DNA of 64,000 nucleotides, taken from the NCBI RefSeq assembly GCF_010093065.1, contig NZ_CP048113.1, forward strand, positions 3,038,001 to 3,102,000, in the 5' to 3' direction. This DNA comes from Chitinophaga agri. Lineage in GTDB: Bacteria > Bacteroidota > Bacteroidia > Chitinophagales > Chitinophagaceae. This document shows, in pieces, positions 56,114-64,000 of this stretch. Numbering within the stretch: position 1 is the first letter of the stretch; each line of letters starts with the position of its first letter. The notes beneath the pieces are model-generated. The model was not told the origin of the DNA, did not search any database, and saw nothing but the letters and a program-made list of their open reading frames with translations. The translations under genes and the position numbers were made by a program.

Positions 56114-57439
56114 TTATTTCTTTCTAAAGAATAATTTTAATGGAACGCCTTCAAAATCAAAATTGCTACGAAGCTGATTTTCAAGGTAGTTACGATACGG
56201 CGTTTTTACATCATCCGGCAGGTTACAGAAGAACGCAAAAGCCGGTGTATAGGTCGGCAGCTGTGTTACATACTTGATCCTGATAGGGATACCTCTCACA
56301 ACTGGCGGATGGAAAGACTCGATCGCCTTCAGCATCACCTCATTCAGTTTGGAAGTCTGCACTTTACGCTTACGGTTATCGTATACACGCAGTGCTTCTT
56401 CAATAGCTTTGAAGATACGCTGTTTCTCTACTACAGAGGTAAAGATCACCGGTACGTTGTTGAATGGCGCCAGACGGCTTTTCAGGTCTTTTTCGTAGTC
56501 CCTGGCCGAGTTAGTGCTTTTATCTTCGATCAGGTCCCATTTGTTGACCAGTACCACCAGGCCTTTACCTTTACGGCCGGCCAGGCTGAAAATACTGAGA
56601 TCCTGTGCAGTGATACCTTTTGTGGCATCCAGCAGCAGCAAACATACATCTGCCTCGTCCATCGCTTTGATGGCGCGGATCACAGAATAGAATTCCAGAT
56701 CTTCCTGAACTTTATTCTTACGGCGTAAGCCCGCAGTATCGATCAGTACGAAGTCTTTCTGGAACATTTTGTAGTGCGTATGGATGGTATCGCGGGTAGT
56801 ACCCGGAATATCAGATACAATGTTCCTTTCTTCACCGATCAGGGCGTTCAGCAGGGAGGATTTACCTACGTTCGGCTGACCGATGATCGCGATCTTAGGC
56901 AGTTCTGCTGCCTGTTCATTCAGTTCCTTTGTTTCATCGTCTTCCGGGATCTTACTGGTAATTTCGTCCAGCAGTTCGCCGGTACCACTACCACTAATGG
57001 AAGAGATAAAAAACAGGTTGTCGAAGCCGAGGCTATAGAATTCCGTTGCTTCCAGCTGACGGCTACTGTTATCTACCTTGTTGATCACGACGATCACTGG
57101 TTTGGAAGAGCGACGCAGCAGATTTGCCATTTCGGAATCCAGATCAGTAATACCTGTAGCTACATCACACATGAACAGCAGGAGGTTTGCTTCCTCCATT
57201 GCTATTTTTACCTGTTTGCGTATCTCACGCTCAAAAACATCTTCACTTCTGGATACAAAACCACCCGTATCAATCACGTTGAACGATTTCCCGTTCCAGT
57301 CGGCCACACCGTATTGTCTGTCACGCGTAACGCCGCTCACGTCATCCACAATGGCTTTACGCTGTTCCAGCAAACGGTTGAAGAGGGTTGATTTCCCTAC
57401 ATTTGGACGACCGACGATTGCTACTGTAAATCCTGCCAT
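56114..57439 (-). CDS. der: ribosome biogenesis GTPase Der (EngA)
   Basis: Double GTPase needed for 50S assembly, 441 residues. The first G domain has GRPNVGKSTLFNRL, DTGGF and NKVDN. The second has GQPNVGKSSLLNALIGEE, DTAGLRRKNKV and NKWDL, followed by the KH-like C-terminal domain. It lies 12 bases after era, so the two ribosome-assembly GTPases are co-transcribed. Confidence 0.97.
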   Translation of the reverse strand: MAGFTVAIVGRPNVGKSTLFNRLLEQRKAIVDDVSGVTRDRQYGVADWNGKSFNVIDTGGFVSRSEDVFEREIRKQVKIAMEEANLLLFMCDVATGITDLDSEMANLLRRSSKPVIVVINKVDNSSRQLEATEFYSLGFDNLFFISSISGSGTGELLDEITSKIPEDDETKELNEQAAELPKIAIIGQPNVGKSSLLNALIGEERNIVSDIPGTTRDTIHTHYKMFQKDFVLIDTAGLRRKNKVQEDLEFYSVIRAIKAMDEADVCLLLLDATKGITAQDLSIFSLAGRKGKGLVVLVNKWDLIEDKSTNSARDYEKDLKSRLAPFNNVPVIFTSVVEKQRIFKAIEEALRVYDNRKRKVQTSKLNEVMLKAIESFHPPVVRGIPIRIKYVTQLPTYTPAFAFFCNLPDDVKTPYRNYLENQLRSNFDFEGVPLKLFFRKK

Positions 57440-57451
57440 AAATTAATAAAA

Positions 57452-58321
57452 TTAATACCCGTATTCCTTTAAATAATTATCATTGTCCCGCCACTTACCG
57501 CGTACCTTCACAAATAGTTCAAGAAACACTTTCTGACCAATAAACTTCTCGATATCCTGGCGGGCCAGTGTACCGATCTTTTTAATGGAAGCTCCTTTGT
57601 CGCCCAGAATAATCGCTTTCTGCGTTTCACGCGTTACGATAATCTCAGCTGAGATCTTTGTCAGCGTGTTCTTTTCCTGGAACTGAGATACAGCCACTGC
57701 TGTATGATAAGGGATCTCCTCATCAAAGAGGTGGAATATTTTTTCCCGGATGATCTCGCCTACGAAGAAGCGTGTAGACTTATCGGTTAAAGTATCTTCC
57801 GGATAGAAGGGTTCGCTCTCTGGCAGCATGGATACGACAGTGGCCAGCAAAGCCGGAATGCCTTTTCCCTGCATGGCTGATATTACAACCACCTTTTCCG
57901 CTTTCCCCCACTCCTCACATTTCTGTACGATCACGTCCAGCTCTTCTTTTAACAGCAGGTCTGATTTGTTGATCACCAGTACACTGCGTGCTTTCAGCCT
58001 TAGTGATGCGAACAGGGAGAGGTTTTCTTCGAGATTATCTTTTGCGTCCATGATCAGCATGGCCACATCAGCATCTTCCAGTGCGGACTTAACAGCGCCC
58101 ATCATCTTTTCGTGCAGGCGGTAACGGGGATCAATAATACCGGGGGTATCAGAGAATACGATCTGGTATTCCGGTGTTGTGACCACGCCCGTGATGCGGT
58201 GCCTGGTTGTCTGTACCTTCGGCGATACAATGGCCAGTTTTTCGCCCACAAGAGCATTCATCAGGGTACTTTTCCCTGCATTGGCTTTTCCGAAGATATT
58301 TACAAACCCAGCTTTATGCAT
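57452..58321 (-). CDS. era: GTPase Era
   Basis: Binds the 3' end of 16S rRNA in 30S maturation; 289 residues. The G1 motif is NIFGKANAGKSTLMNAL, G3 DTPGII and G4 NKSDLL. The KH domain has ILGDKGASIKKIGTLARQDIEKF, and the protein ends NDNYLKEYGY, as family members do. Note that G1 has GKANAGKS where most have GRPNVGKS. Upstream on the same strand is tRNA-fMet. Confidence 0.97.
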   Translation of the reverse strand: MHKAGFVNIFGKANAGKSTLMNALVGEKLAIVSPKVQTTRHRITGVVTTPEYQIVFSDTPGIIDPRYRLHEKMMGAVKSALEDADVAMLIMDAKDNLEENLSLFASLRLKARSVLVINKSDLLLKEELDVIVQKCEEWGKAEKVVVISAMQGKGIPALLATVVSMLPESEPFYPEDTLTDKSTRFFVGEIIREKIFHLFDEEIPYHTAVAVSQFQEKNTLTKISAEIIVTRETQKAIILGDKGASIKKIGTLARQDIEKFIGQKVFLELFVKVRGKWRDNDNYLKEYGY

Positions 58322-58351
58322 GCACTACTAATTTCTTGAACTTCCTGAAAT

Positions 58352-58383
58352 AAAAAAAGCCGAATCAACTTCGGCTTTTTTTT
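58352..58383 (-). terminator. terminator after tRNA-fMet
   Basis: GCCGAA pairs with TTCGGC, extended by seven A-T pairs, around a 5-base loop. It lies six bases after the tRNA gene and separates it from era. Confidence 0.88.
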
Positions 58384-58388
58384 GCTAG

Positions 58389-58460
<72 letters not shown>

Positions 58461-58469
58461 ATGAGGTTG

Positions 58470-58500
58470 CAAAGATAGGATTAAATTCATTCCTGCCAAA
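58470..58500 (-). promoter_or_regulatory. tRNA-fMet promoter
   Basis: On the minus strand TTTG (58500-58497), 19 bases, then TATCTTTG (58477-58470). Both boxes are exact; transcription would start only a few bases before the tRNA. Confidence 0.8.
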
Positions 58501-58782
58501 TCTATTTTCAAAAAAAAGAGCATATTCAGTTAAAAAGGGTAGAAAACGTATTTCGAATATCCAACCAGATCCTTTACTACAAAGGCTTTCATAGCTTAAG
58601 GAAGAATATTTTAAAATATTGCTGCTGCAAGCAGCTATCAGCTGGTTATGGTGGAAAACGTCCGGTCAAGCCCGCTAAGGTCGTTTTTCGACCTGCTGCT
58701 GATGCGTTTGCCAGTGATATTTACCCAGGATTGCTGGTATGCAGGAAGCCTGGAGGTATACTTGAGGTTCGTTTCAGTATCT

Positions 58783-58856
58783 ATCAGGTAAGCTTTCTCC
58801 TCCGTTTCTCCTCCGTTTTAAAACGGAGGAGAAACGGAGGAGAAAGCTTACCTGAT
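58783..58856. repeat. 74-bp perfect palindrome without spacer
   Basis: Each 37-base arm runs from ATCAGGTAAGCTT inward to CGTTTT at the centre (between 58819 and 58820). The right arm holds two tandem copies of CGGAGGAGAAA (58824-58834 and 58835-58845). Imperfect pairing continues outward (AGTAT/ATACT, GTTT/AAAAC) to about 58768-58871. Confidence 0.95.
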
Positions 58857-58941
58857 GAATACTAAAACAAAGGTAAACTGAACGTCTTTTGAACACACGC
58901 CTGATCACCCTCATAATGCAAGACTGATACAATTTTGACAC

Positions 58942-58996
58942 CTGCCCGCCGCTTCGCCGTCGCTAGTTCGTCGCTAGCAGGTCGCTTGTCCGTCCC
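58942..58996. repeat. 11-bp tandem repeat, five copies
   Basis: Five 11-base units begin at 58942, 58953, 58964, 58975 and 58986, similar to TTGTTCGTCGC; the outer units are more degenerate. It shares an exact 20-base core (58956-58975) with the repeat at 6585-6604. Confidence 0.88.
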
Positions 58997-59446
58997 TTCT
59001 TATAGTAACTATTATCCATAGAAAAAACATAAAACACTGCTAATCAAACGCCTATTTCTATTAGTTGATAATATAATTATAATTTACAATATTAAAATAA
59101 CATCAGTTTCTATGATTCATGCTGCTGCTAAACAATTCCCCCCACCCAGACAGACTACTATAGCATACAATTTTTTATCCGGCTTATGACGGGAAAACAT
59201 CCCTTCGTGACGCGATATCGACAGTTGGTGTACGTTGTTCCGAATCGCGTTAGTATCCTTGCTAATATTATGTCGTTGATCACAGTTAAAGGCCACCCCC
59301 ATAGCAGCATGCGCCGGTTCCCGCTATACCCGACAGCCGTGATCGCAACACATTTTATTTGTTAATCGTAAAATATTCAATAATGATTTTTGCGAAGAAA
59401 GATCGCATAATAACAGGTATCCGCCCTGGTCATCAACCAGACAAAA

Positions 59447-59474
59447 AGAGGCTGTACCAGCCGATACAACCTCT
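59447..59474 (-). terminator. terminator after ssb
   Basis: On the minus strand AGAGGTTGTA pairs with TACAGCCTCT (one U-G pair), followed by five T. Confidence 0.78.
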
Positions 59475-59499
59475 CTCTGTATGATGAGTTACCTCGTTT

Positions 59500-59892
59500 C
59501 TAAAACGGCAGGTCGTCCGCAGGATCCTCATTCTCCATCACCATCTCTTCTACCTCCTGCTCCCGTTTGCCATCGCCACGGCGGCTGGCCAGCAGCTGCA
59601 GGCTACTCACCCGCAACCGCATGATAGAAATGTTGTCTCCCTGCGCATTCACATATGTATCTGCCGAAGGCGTTCCTTCCACATATACCTGGGTACCTGT
59701 TGTAAGAAAACGTCCCAGCTTTTCCTTGTTCCAGCAGGAACAATCGACCCAGGTAGTCCTTTCCTGTAAGACGCCTTCCTTCGTACGGTAACGCTCTGTA
59801 TGCGCCATGCGAAAACCAAGAACAGTATTGCCGTTCACATTCCGCTGTACGGCATCATGTCCCAGATGCCCGATTAATTGTAGTTTAATCAT
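59500..59892 (-). CDS. ssb: single-stranded DNA-binding protein
   Basis: OB-fold protein of 130 residues. It starts IKLQLIGHLGHDAVQRNVNG, with TTWVDCSCWNKEKLGRFL and GTQVYVEGTPSADTYVN typical of SSB. It ends PADDLPF, the acidic tip that recruits repair and replication proteins. The short linker and its position away from rpsF/rpsR suggest it may be a second SSB; copy number cannot be seen here. Confidence 0.93.
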   Translation of the reverse strand: MIKLQLIGHLGHDAVQRNVNGNTVLGFRMAHTERYRTKEGVLQERTTWVDCSCWNKEKLGRFLTTGTQVYVEGTPSADTYVNAQGDNISIMRLRVSSLQLLASRRGDGKREQEVEEMVMENEDPADDLPF

Positions 59893-60007
59893 GACTGATC
59901 GAATTTTCGGTTAACAATAAAAAGTGTTCAGGGAGTTGAGCAATCAGAGAGAGAATATGTATGCTGATAACCGGAAATTATAATATTTCTGTCATTGTGA
60001 AAAATAT

Positions 60008-60040
60008 TTTCACTTTTTAACAGCGACCACTATAACTTTG
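60008..60040 (+). promoter_or_regulatory. promoter of the TPP-riboswitch transcript
   Basis: TTTC (60008-60011), 21 bases, then TAACTTTG (60033-60040), an exact TAnnTTTG. It lies about 50 bases before the riboswitch. Confidence 0.6.
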
Positions 60041-60090
60041 TCCCTGGAAACAGGAGTGCGCAATCCGGCGCTTTAAACAAAAAACTCCCG

Positions 60091-60176
60091 GTTTCACCTC
60101 GGGGTGCCTTACTATCAGGCTGAGATCAGACCCGTTGAACCTGACCAGGTAATGCTGTTTAGGAAAGGTAAGCGAA
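60091..60176 (+). promoter_or_regulatory. TPP (thiamine pyrophosphate) riboswitch
   Basis: The THI-element core is clear: CGGGGTGCC (60100-60108), GGCTGAGATCAGACCC (60118-60133) and TTGAACCTGACCAGGTAATGC-type sequence with ACCTGA at 60139-60144, then GGAAAGGTAAGCG. It is 68 bases before the ATG of the TonB-dependent receptor, on the same strand. In this class TPP binding lowers expression. Confidence 0.95.
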
Positions 60177-60244
60177 CAATCTCTTCCTTACCCATTTGTT
60201 AAGTTGAAAGCTACAGATTGTAAGCTATTAAACCGTCATAGTCC

Positions 60245-62620
60245 ATGAGACAATTATTATTCCTTTTGCTGCTCTGCAGCTTAAGTACTGTGCATGCGCA
60301 AACTGTGCTGACCGGAGTCGTTACCGACAAATCCAGCGGCAAACCACTCGAAGGCGTTTCTGTAAGTATCCCTGCCATCAATGCCGGTATGCAGACAAAC
60401 GCCAGTGGACAGTACCGCTTCAACATCCCGTCCAAAGGCCGCTATACCTTACAGGTGAGCTACCTCGGATTCAAACCATTTACTACAGCGATCGATGCAA
60501 ATGGCAATACTATCCGTAATGATTTTTCGCTCGAAGAAACGGGCCTATTTGTAAAACCTGTAGAGATCACCAGTCTGCGTGCTGGTGAACATGCGCCGTT
60601 TGCGCAGTCTACGCTGACCGCGGAAGAGATCAAAAAACAGAATCTCGGTCAGGACCTGCCGCTGTTACTGAATCAGCTGCCTGGTGTGGTGACCAATTCT
60701 GATGCCGGTACAGGTATCGGTTATACTGGTATCCGTGTCAGAGGGTCTGACATCACCCGTATTAATGTAACTACCAACGGTATTCCTATTAATGATGCAG
60801 AATCACAGGGTACTTTCTTTGTCAACATGCCCGACTTTGCTTCCTCTGTAAGCAGCATACAGCTGCAACGTGGTGTAGGTACTTCTACCAACGGCGCCGG
60901 CGCTTTTGGTGCTTCCCTGAACCTCAGCACGAATGAATTCAGAGACAAGGCATATGGTGAAGTGAGCACCAGCTTCGGCTCTTTCAATTCCTGGAAACAT
61001 ACGGTGAAAGCGGGTTCCGGGCTGATCAACAATCACTTCACCATCGATGCAAGACTGTCAAAGATCTCTTCTGATGGCTACATGGAACGTGCTGCTTCTG
61101 ATCTGAAATCATTCTATACTTCTGCTGCCTATATTTCCAAGAATACAGCTATCCGCCTGAACGTCTTCTCCGGTAAGGAAAAAACCTACCAGGCATGGAA
61201 CGGTGTACCACAGGATTCTATGCCTGTACACCGCAGGTATAATTCCGCCGGACAACGTGCTGATGGTACGTACTACGATAATGAAACTGACAACTATCAG
61301 CAGGACCACTATCAGCTATTCCTGAACCAGTCCCTGAACAGCAAACTTGATTTCAACGTTGCCGCACACTATACACGCGGAAGAGGTTATTATGAGCAAT
61401 ACCGTGAACAGGAAGCATTTGCTGATTATGGCCTCCCTGAGCCGGTAGTTAACGGCGCACCTGTTACGCATACGGACCTGGTAAGGCAACGCTGGCTGGA
61501 TAATCACTTCTTCGGGGGTGTGTTCTCTGTAAACTATAAAGGTGAAAAACTGCACTGGAGCCTGGGTGGCGGCTGGAACCGCTATGAAGGAGATCACTAT
61601 GGTAATGTGATCTGGGCACAATATGCTATTCCCAAAGACTACAGATATTATACGAACGATGCATTCAAGCGCGATCTGAACTTTTATGGAAAAGGTGAAT
61701 ATAAGATCACATCCGCACTACGTCTGTTCGCTGATCTGCAATACCGCACCGTACAATATAACATTAACGGATTTGATGGCAATCCGTCACTGATACAACA
61801 TAACTCCTACAATTTCTTCAATCCGAAAGCCGGTATTTCCTACACACTGAATGAGCGCCAGGAAGTATATGCATCGTTTGCAGTGGGTAACAAAGAACCG
61901 AACAGAGATGACTTCGAAGCTGGTCTGAAGAACACGCCAAAACATGAAACACTGCATGATGTGGAAGCAGGTTATACCTACCGTACCGGGAATGTTGTCT
62001 TACAGGCAAACGCCTATTACATGAACTATAAAAATCAGCTGGTACAGACAGGTCAGCTGAATGATGTAGGTGCCTATACCCGTACCAATATCCCGGACAG
62101 CTACCGTACAGGCATCGAGTTACAGGGCAGCACGCGTCTGGGCCGCCTGTTCACACTTTCAGCGAATGCAGCCCTCAGCCGTAATAAGGTGAAAAACTTC
62201 AACAACTTCGTTGACAACTACGATACCGGCGTACAGGACACCGTAGTATACAATAGCACGAACATTGCGTTCTCGCCGTCTTTCGTAGGTGGTTATACGT
62301 TATCTGCAAGACCGGTGAAAAATCTGGAAGTAAGTCTGATCGGTAAATATGTAAGCAGGCAGTACATGGATAACTCCCAGGTGAAAGAACGCAGCCTGGA
62401 CGGGTATTATACCAATGACCTGCGTTTGAATTATGTCATCCCGCAGCGGCTGTTTAAAGAGCTGGGTGTGCAGTTCATGCTAAACAATATCTGGAATGCT
62501 AAGTACGCTCCTAACGGATGGACCTACGCATACAAAGAAGAAGGGCGTGAAAAATCGTCTAACGCATATTATCCGATGGCTGGCACCAATTTCTTTGCCG
62601 GCATCAATATAGCCTTCTAA
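60245..62620 (+). CDS. TPP-regulated TonB-dependent outer-membrane receptor
   Basis: A 791-residue outer-membrane receptor. Signal peptide (about 1-19), CarboxypepD_reg-like domain (about 22-105: TGVVTDKSSGKPLEGVSVSI), plug (about 115-235: LNQLPGVVTNSDAGTGIGYT and RVRGSDITRINVTTNG), then a beta-barrel ending in the aromatic NIAF. A TPP riboswitch directly upstream points to uptake of thiamine or a thiamine precursor, as proposed for Bacteroidota OMR receptors; the ligand is not proven. No periplasmic or inner-membrane transporter gene follows. Confidence 0.92.
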   Translation: MRQLLFLLLLCSLSTVHAQTVLTGVVTDKSSGKPLEGVSVSIPAINAGMQTNASGQYRFNIPSKGRYTLQVSYLGFKPFTTAIDANGNTIRNDFSLEETGLFVKPVEITSLRAGEHAPFAQSTLTAEEIKKQNLGQDLPLLLNQLPGVVTNSDAGTGIGYTGIRVRGSDITRINVTTNGIPINDAESQGTFFVNMPDFASSVSSIQLQRGVGTSTNGAGAFGASLNLSTNEFRDKAYGEVSTSFGSFNSWKHTVKAGSGLINNHFTIDARLSKISSDGYMERAASDLKSFYTSAAYISKNTAIRLNVFSGKEKTYQAWNGVPQDSMPVHRRYNSAGQRADGTYYDNETDNYQQDHYQLFLNQSLNSKLDFNVAAHYTRGRGYYEQYREQEAFADYGLPEPVVNGAPVTHTDLVRQRWLDNHFFGGVFSVNYKGEKLHWSLGGGWNRYEGDHYGNVIWAQYAIPKDYRYYTNDAFKRDLNFYGKGEYKITSALRLFADLQYRTVQYNINGFDGNPSLIQHNSYNFFNPKAGISYTLNERQEVYASFAVGNKEPNRDDFEAGLKNTPKHETLHDVEAGYTYRTGNVVLQANAYYMNYKNQLVQTGQLNDVGAYTRTNIPDSYRTGIELQGSTRLGRLFTLSANAALSRNKVKNFNNFVDNYDTGVQDTVVYNSTNIAFSPSFVGGYTLSARPVKNLEVSLIGKYVSRQYMDNSQVKERSLDGYYTNDLRLNYVIPQRLFKELGVQFMLNNIWNAKYAPNGWTYAYKEEGREKSSNAYYPMAGTNFFAGINIAF

Positions 62621-62630
62621 ATTAGCCTTA

Positions 62631-62670
62631 AAACACAAAGGGCCTGTCAGCAGACAGGCCCTTTGTGTTT
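62631..62670. terminator. 18-bp terminator between the receptor gene and argH
   Basis: AAACACAAAGGGCCTGTC pairs fully with GACAGGCCCTTTGTGTTT around an AGCA loop, between two convergent genes. Confidence 0.92.
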
Positions 62671-62686
62671 ATACAAGCTTTTATGA

Positions 62687-64000
62687 TCAGCTCAACAGTT
62701 TGTTAACCGCTGTGGCTACTTTCTCAAAAGGAAATCCTTTGATCACTTCTTCCATCATCCGGTCTACTGCTGCATTACCCGGATTACCGATACTACCTTC
62801 ATGTGTATGGTTAACGGTTTGTGCCGGTGCGAAGTTGCCCTTTTCGATATCGAGTCCGACCTGCTTATAGGCTTCGCGGAAAGGAACACCTTCCAGTACC
62901 AGCTGGTTAACTACTTCCACACTGAACAGGTAACGGTATTTCTCATCATCGAGGATGTTTTCCCTGATGCGGATATTTTCCAGCATCAGTCCAGCCATCT
63001 TCAGACAGTCTTTCAGTACACCAAATGCAGGGAAAAGATTTTCTTTCAGCAACTGCAGATCACGGTGGTAACCGCTTGGCAGGTTGGTGATCATCATCGC
63101 GATCTCATTGGGCAGCGCCTGCAGTTTATTACCATGAGAGCGGATCAGTTCCCATACATCCGGGTTCTTTTTGTGTGGCATAATACTGGAACCCGTCGTC
63201 AGTTCATCAGGGAAACTGATAAAGCCGAAGTTCTGGTTCATGAACAGGCAGGCGTCCATAGACATTTTTGCCAGTGTGGAAGCAATACCCGCGAGGGCGA
63301 ATGATACGATCTTTTCAGTCTTACCACGTCCCATCTGTGCATATACGACGTTATAGTTCAGGTCATCAAAACCAAGCAGCTGTGTGGTCATGGTACGGTT
63401 CAGCGGGAAAGAAGAACCATAGCCGGCCGCGGAGCCCAGCGGGTTTTTATTTACGACCTTGTAGGCACCCTGTAAAACAGTCAGGTCATCGACCAGACTC
63501 TCCGCATAAGCGCCGAACCATAATCCAAAGGAAGATGGCATTGCGATCTGCAGGTGTGTATAACCGGGGATCAGGTGATCTTTATACTGGATACTTTTCT
63601 GCTGCAGCAGGTCGAATAAGGTTTTCACCTCGCTTACCAGCACTTCCAGTTCATGACGCAGGAACAGTTTAAGATCAACTAAAACCTGGTCATTACGGGA
63701 ACGTCCGCTGTGAATCTTCTTACCAACTTCTCCGAGTCTGCGGGTCAGCAGTAATTCCACCTGTGAGTGAATGTCTTCCACACCCTCTTCCAGTATGAAG
63801 TTACCTTCCTGTATCTCTTTGTAGATCTGTTTTAATTCCTTCTGCAGCACAGTCAGCTCTTCTGCTGTCAGCAAGCCAATGCTTTCCAGCATAGTGGTGT
63901 GTGCAAGTGAGCCCAGCACGTCAAATGGCGCGAGATAAGCGTCCATTTCACGGTCTTTTCCCACTGTGAATTTGTCCACTTCTGCCAGTGCAGTTTTATC
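62687..64000 (-). CDS. argH: argininosuccinate lyase (5' end outside the window)
   Basis: Splits argininosuccinate into arginine and fumarate. The family signature GSSIMPHKKNPD is present, with SGRSRNDQVLVDLKLF and PGYTHLQIAMPSSFG earlier. The frame stays open to the window edge (DKTALAEVDKFTVGKD before the first internal GTG at 63979), and the normal N-terminus with the start codon is missing, so the gene is cut by the window and not truncated in nature. About 437 codons are visible. Confidence 0.96.
   Translation of the reverse strand, partial: DKTALAEVDKFTVGKDREMDAYLAPFDVLGSLAHTTMLESIGLLTAEELTVLQKELKQIYKEIQEGNFILEEGVEDIHSQVELLLTRRLGEVGKKIHSGRSRNDQVLVDLKLFLRHELEVLVSEVKTLFDLLQQKSIQYKDHLIPGYTHLQIAMPSSFGLWFGAYAESLVDDLTVLQGAYKVVNKNPLGSAAGYGSSFPLNRTMTTQLLGFDDLNYNVVYAQMGRGKTEKIVSFALAGIASTLAKMSMDACLFMNQNFGFISFPDELTTGSSIMPHKKNPDVWELIRSHGNKLQALPNEIAMMITNLPSGYHRDLQLLKENLFPAFGVLKDCLKMAGLMLENIRIRENILDDEKYRYLFSVEVVNQLVLEGVPFREAYKQVGLDIEKGNFAPAQTVNHTHEGSIGNPGNAAVDRMMEEVIKGFPFEKVATAVNKLLS

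Larger units (their letters stand above)
58461..59499. other. 1-kb non-coding region rich in repeats
   Basis: No supported gene in about 1040 bases. It holds the tRNA promoter (58470-58500), a 16-base AT dyad at 58605-58620, a 74-bp perfect palindrome (58783-58856), an 11-bp tandem repeat (58942-58996), an AT-rich stretch near 59035-59110, and the ssb terminator (59447-59474). Two short open frames (58648-58791 plus, 59117-59302 minus) lack any support. It could be a decayed mobile element, but no end or transposase is visible. Confidence 0.6.

Noticed and set aside
58648..58791. 48-codon open frame on the plus strand that ends inside the palindrome
   Set aside because: No family match, no promoter box close by, and short enough to be chance. 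Kept only as a note because of its odd end.
58942..58996. CRISPR array
   Set aside because: The repeats are 11 bases long and directly adjacent without spacers, and no cas gene is present.
59117..59302. 61-codon open frame on the minus strand ending in VVCLGGGNCLAAA
   Set aside because: Considered as a peptide precursor because of its Cys/Gly end, but there is no modification enzyme, transporter or promoter nearby.
62687..63979. argH starting at the GTG at 63979
   Set aside because: The frame is open and argH-like to the window edge, so the start lies outside; the GTG is an internal valine.

Overview
The window reads as ordinary chromosome from a member of the Bacteroidota, most likely the family Chitinophagaceae (Chitinophaga-like; inferred, not searched). 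The signs are: TAnnTTTG -7 promoter boxes, several with a TTG or TTTG about 19-21 bases upstream; few Shine-Dalgarno sequences; a TonB-dependent receptor with a CarboxypepD_reg-like N-terminus; many secreted proteins and lipoproteins; and a Gly-Asp-Arg tail on PNPase. About 53 protein genes, one tRNA gene and one riboswitch can be supported. I see no prophage, insertion sequence, CRISPR array, rRNA gene or conjugative element.

Layout. 0-4.5 kb: an RsmF-like rRNA methyltransferase and the three-gene proton-translocating transhydrogenase pntAA-pntAB-pntB. 4.6-8.8 kb: a BaeRF-type protein, a membrane protein carrying an 11-bp tandem repeat, a zinc-less Fpg-like glycosylase and a DUF72 protein. 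8.8-18.7 kb: a complete heme locus, hemH-hemG leftward and hemA-C-D-E-F-B-L rightward, holding every enzyme from glutamyl-tRNA to protoheme. 18.8-28.3 kb: secreted esterase, glycosyltransferase/methyltransferase pair, OxyR, M48 lipoprotein protease, plsY, prmA and a NIPSNAP protein. 28.5-34 kb: rpsO-pnp, an FtsE-like ATPase and a BlaI/BlaR1-type pair. 34-44 kb: purM, ribF, holA, a 3'-5' exonuclease, a coiled-coil membrane protein, a CheY-like receiver, an asymmetric ABC-F ATPase, EcsC, carbonic anhydrase and murI. 44-51.3 kb: oligopeptidase B, a Tat-exported Gfo/Idh/MocA oxidoreductase and sdhCAB. 51.5-58.5 kb: a conserved unknown, murK-murQ, ctpA, a tiny lipoprotein, der, era and initiator tRNA-fMet. 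58.5-64 kb: a repeat-rich 1-kb non-coding stretch, ssb, a TPP riboswitch with its TonB-dependent receptor, and the 3' part of argH.

How the parts fit. Heme synthesis, the diheme succinate dehydrogenase and the transhydrogenase serve aerobic respiration and redox balance; OxyR adds peroxide sensing. murK-murQ and murI connect to peptidoglycan recycling and synthesis, and BlaI/BlaR1 may sense envelope stress. The least explained DNA is non-coding: an 11-bp repeat family at two loci 52 kb apart, a 74-bp perfect palindrome, and a family of AATTAGG/CCTAATT-flanked intergenic elements wrapped round terminators. I found no convincing new multi-gene system; these repeats and the BlaI double operator are the best leads.
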